A DNA stretch of 5,735 nucleotides, from NCBI GenBank assembly GCA_041591635.1, contig JBFHRO010000208.1, positions 1 through 5,735 of the forward strand. The letters are read 5' to 3'. A program made the translations under genes and the position numbers. Source of the stretch: JACKOD01 sp041591635 (GTDB lineage: Bacteria; Pseudomonadota; Gammaproteobacteria; Pseudomonadales; Oleiphilaceae). The notes under the pieces are model-generated. The model was not told the DNA's origin. It searched no databases and saw only the letters and a list, made by a program, of their open reading frames with translations. Below are positions 5,057-5,735 of the stretch, in pieces (the first letter of the stretch is position 1; each line of letters opens with the position of its first letter).

Positions 5057-5735
5057 AGGCGCCAGGGAATGTCGAACCCGAACCGGGGAGCGAGGCTCAT
5101 GGCCGACTGCAGGGCGCTTTCCAGCAGCGGTACGCCGGGCATGGCGTAGGAGCCCACGAAGGCAATGCACTGATCGGGTTGCTGCTGCCAGGCCTGCAGT
5201 TGCGCCATGCACTGCTGACTGTAGGGAGTCACCAGTGGCCGTTCAAAAAAGGCGCGGCCCAACACCCTGTCGGGGTCGGGCTCGCGTAGCGGGTTCCAGG
5301 TCTGAAACAGGGGCGGTGCCTTGGCCAGTGACGGGTACAAGGGGTTAAGGCAGATGCTCGCCATGGGCTTGTCGTGCCGCTCGTCGACTTCAAACAGCAC
5401 CGGGGCCCGGCTTTTGCCGTAGCCAGGCGCCAGGCGCAGGTCGCTGTGAACCACCACTTCGCTGCGCTCGTAACCCACTGCTGCAAGATGCGCCAGCGCG
5501 GGGGCAAGGGCGTCGGTGTTGCCAAGCATTGCAGCCGCCTGATTGGCCTGCACCGCCAGTATCACCTGATCAAATCCGTGTTGCTGGCCATGCTGGTCTT
5601 CCAGTATCACCCTGGGCCCGCCGGCGCCCAGCGGTTGCTGGCGAATCGCGCGGATGTCGCTATGGCAATGAAGTGCGTGGCAAGGCTCGAGCATGCGCGC
5701 GATGGCGGTCTCGGCACCTGAGCCGACGCGCCAGA
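5053..5735 (-). CDS. FAD-dependent oxidoreductase, amine-oxidase-like (COG2907 type), C-terminal part
   Basis: The minus-strand frame is open to the window edge, so the N-terminus with its FAD-binding GxGxxG motif is missing; 226 residues are visible, ending with TAG at 5053-5055. An ATG at 5694 is internal: the codons before it (WRVGSGAETAIAR) read like the family's W-R-x-V-x-G-G-S stretch. Further signs are FDQVILAVQANQAAAML (54-70, compare F-D-x-V-V-x-A-x-x-A-x-Q-A), VVVHSDLRLAP (93-103), MASICLNPLYP (124-134) and the C-terminal FAD-contact region FVGSYAMPGVPLLESALQSA (192-211), which resembles the G-x-Y-x-x-x-G-x-x-E-x-x-x-x-S-A pattern. This order fits the predicted NAD/FAD-binding proteins often encoded beside cyclopropane-fatty-acid-synthase-like and DUF1365 genes; those neighbours would lie beyond base 5735. 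Substrate unknown. Another flavoprotein amine oxidase or desaturase-like enzyme remains possible. Its stop overlaps the HPP stop by 4 bases. Confidence 0.78.
   Translation of the reverse strand, partial: WRVGSGAETAIARMLEPCHALHCHSDIRAIRQQPLGAGGPRVILEDQHGQQHGFDQVILAVQANQAAAMLGNTDALAPALAHLAAVGYERSEVVVHSDLRLAPGYGKSRAPVLFEVDERHDKPMASICLNPLYPSLAKAPPLFQTWNPLREPDPDRVLGRAFFERPLVTPYSQQCMAQLQAWQQQPDQCIAFVGSYAMPGVPLLESALQSAMSLAPRFGFDIPWRL

Noticed and set aside
5025..5348. Plus-strand open frame of 107 codons after the HPP gene
   Set aside because: It is Arg/Pro-rich, overlaps the HPP end in another frame and is antisense to the oxidoreductase with its recognisable C-terminal motif.

Overview
The window looks like chromosomal DNA of a GC-rich, probably marine gammaproteobacterium of the Marinobacter/Hahella/Pseudomonas-related kind. 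This rests on three things: a Marinobacter-type alcohol-forming fatty acyl-CoA reductase, a DUF2333 inner-membrane protein, and a small lipoprotein family that I associate with Pseudomonas-like genomes. These identifications come from motif recognition, not from a database search. I saw no tRNA, rRNA, insertion sequence, integrase or CRISPR array, and the sequence is densely coding apart from one region of about 300 bases.

Layout. (1) Bases 1-453, plus strand: the C-terminal end of an EAL-domain protein whose visible catalytic positions are mostly lost, so it is probably a c-di-GMP binder or a dead domain and not a phosphodiesterase. (2) 526-1578, plus: a complete DUF2333 protein with one N-terminal membrane segment. 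(3) 1544-2020, minus: a 158-residue lipoprotein that converges on, and overlaps, the DUF2333 gene by 35 bases. (4) 2021-2324: a divergent intergenic region and the only real regulatory space in the window. Its FAR-proximal half holds an imperfect inverted repeat, a candidate sigma-70 -10 element, a close match to a sigma-54 -24/-12 promoter, and the ribosome binding site of the next gene. (5) 2325-3881, plus: a fatty acyl-CoA reductase (FAR) that makes fatty alcohols, the precursors of wax esters. (6) 3890-5056, plus: an HPP-family membrane protein with two cytoplasmic CBS domains, starting 8 bases after the FAR stop and so almost certainly in the same operon. (7) 5053-5735, minus: the C-terminal 226 residues of a FAD-dependent, amine-oxidase-like oxidoreductase, whose stop codon interlocks with that of the HPP gene.

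How the genes may work together. The FAR and HPP/CBS genes are the clearest functional unit. One enzyme diverts acyl-CoA and NADPH into fatty alcohol. The other is a predicted transporter or channel whose CBS domains could read adenine-nucleotide status. A shared physiological signal, such as nitrogen or energy state, would be an attractive explanation, especially if the sigma-54-like element is real, but that link is inference. The EAL and DUF2333 genes may form a second, co-directional pair. The terminal oxidoreductase resembles the COG2907 group, often found near lipid-modification genes, but its neighbours lie outside the window.

I do not see a clearly new multi-gene system. The points most worth following are the FAR-HPP/CBS coupling, the compact regulatory region ahead of it, and the degenerate EAL domain.
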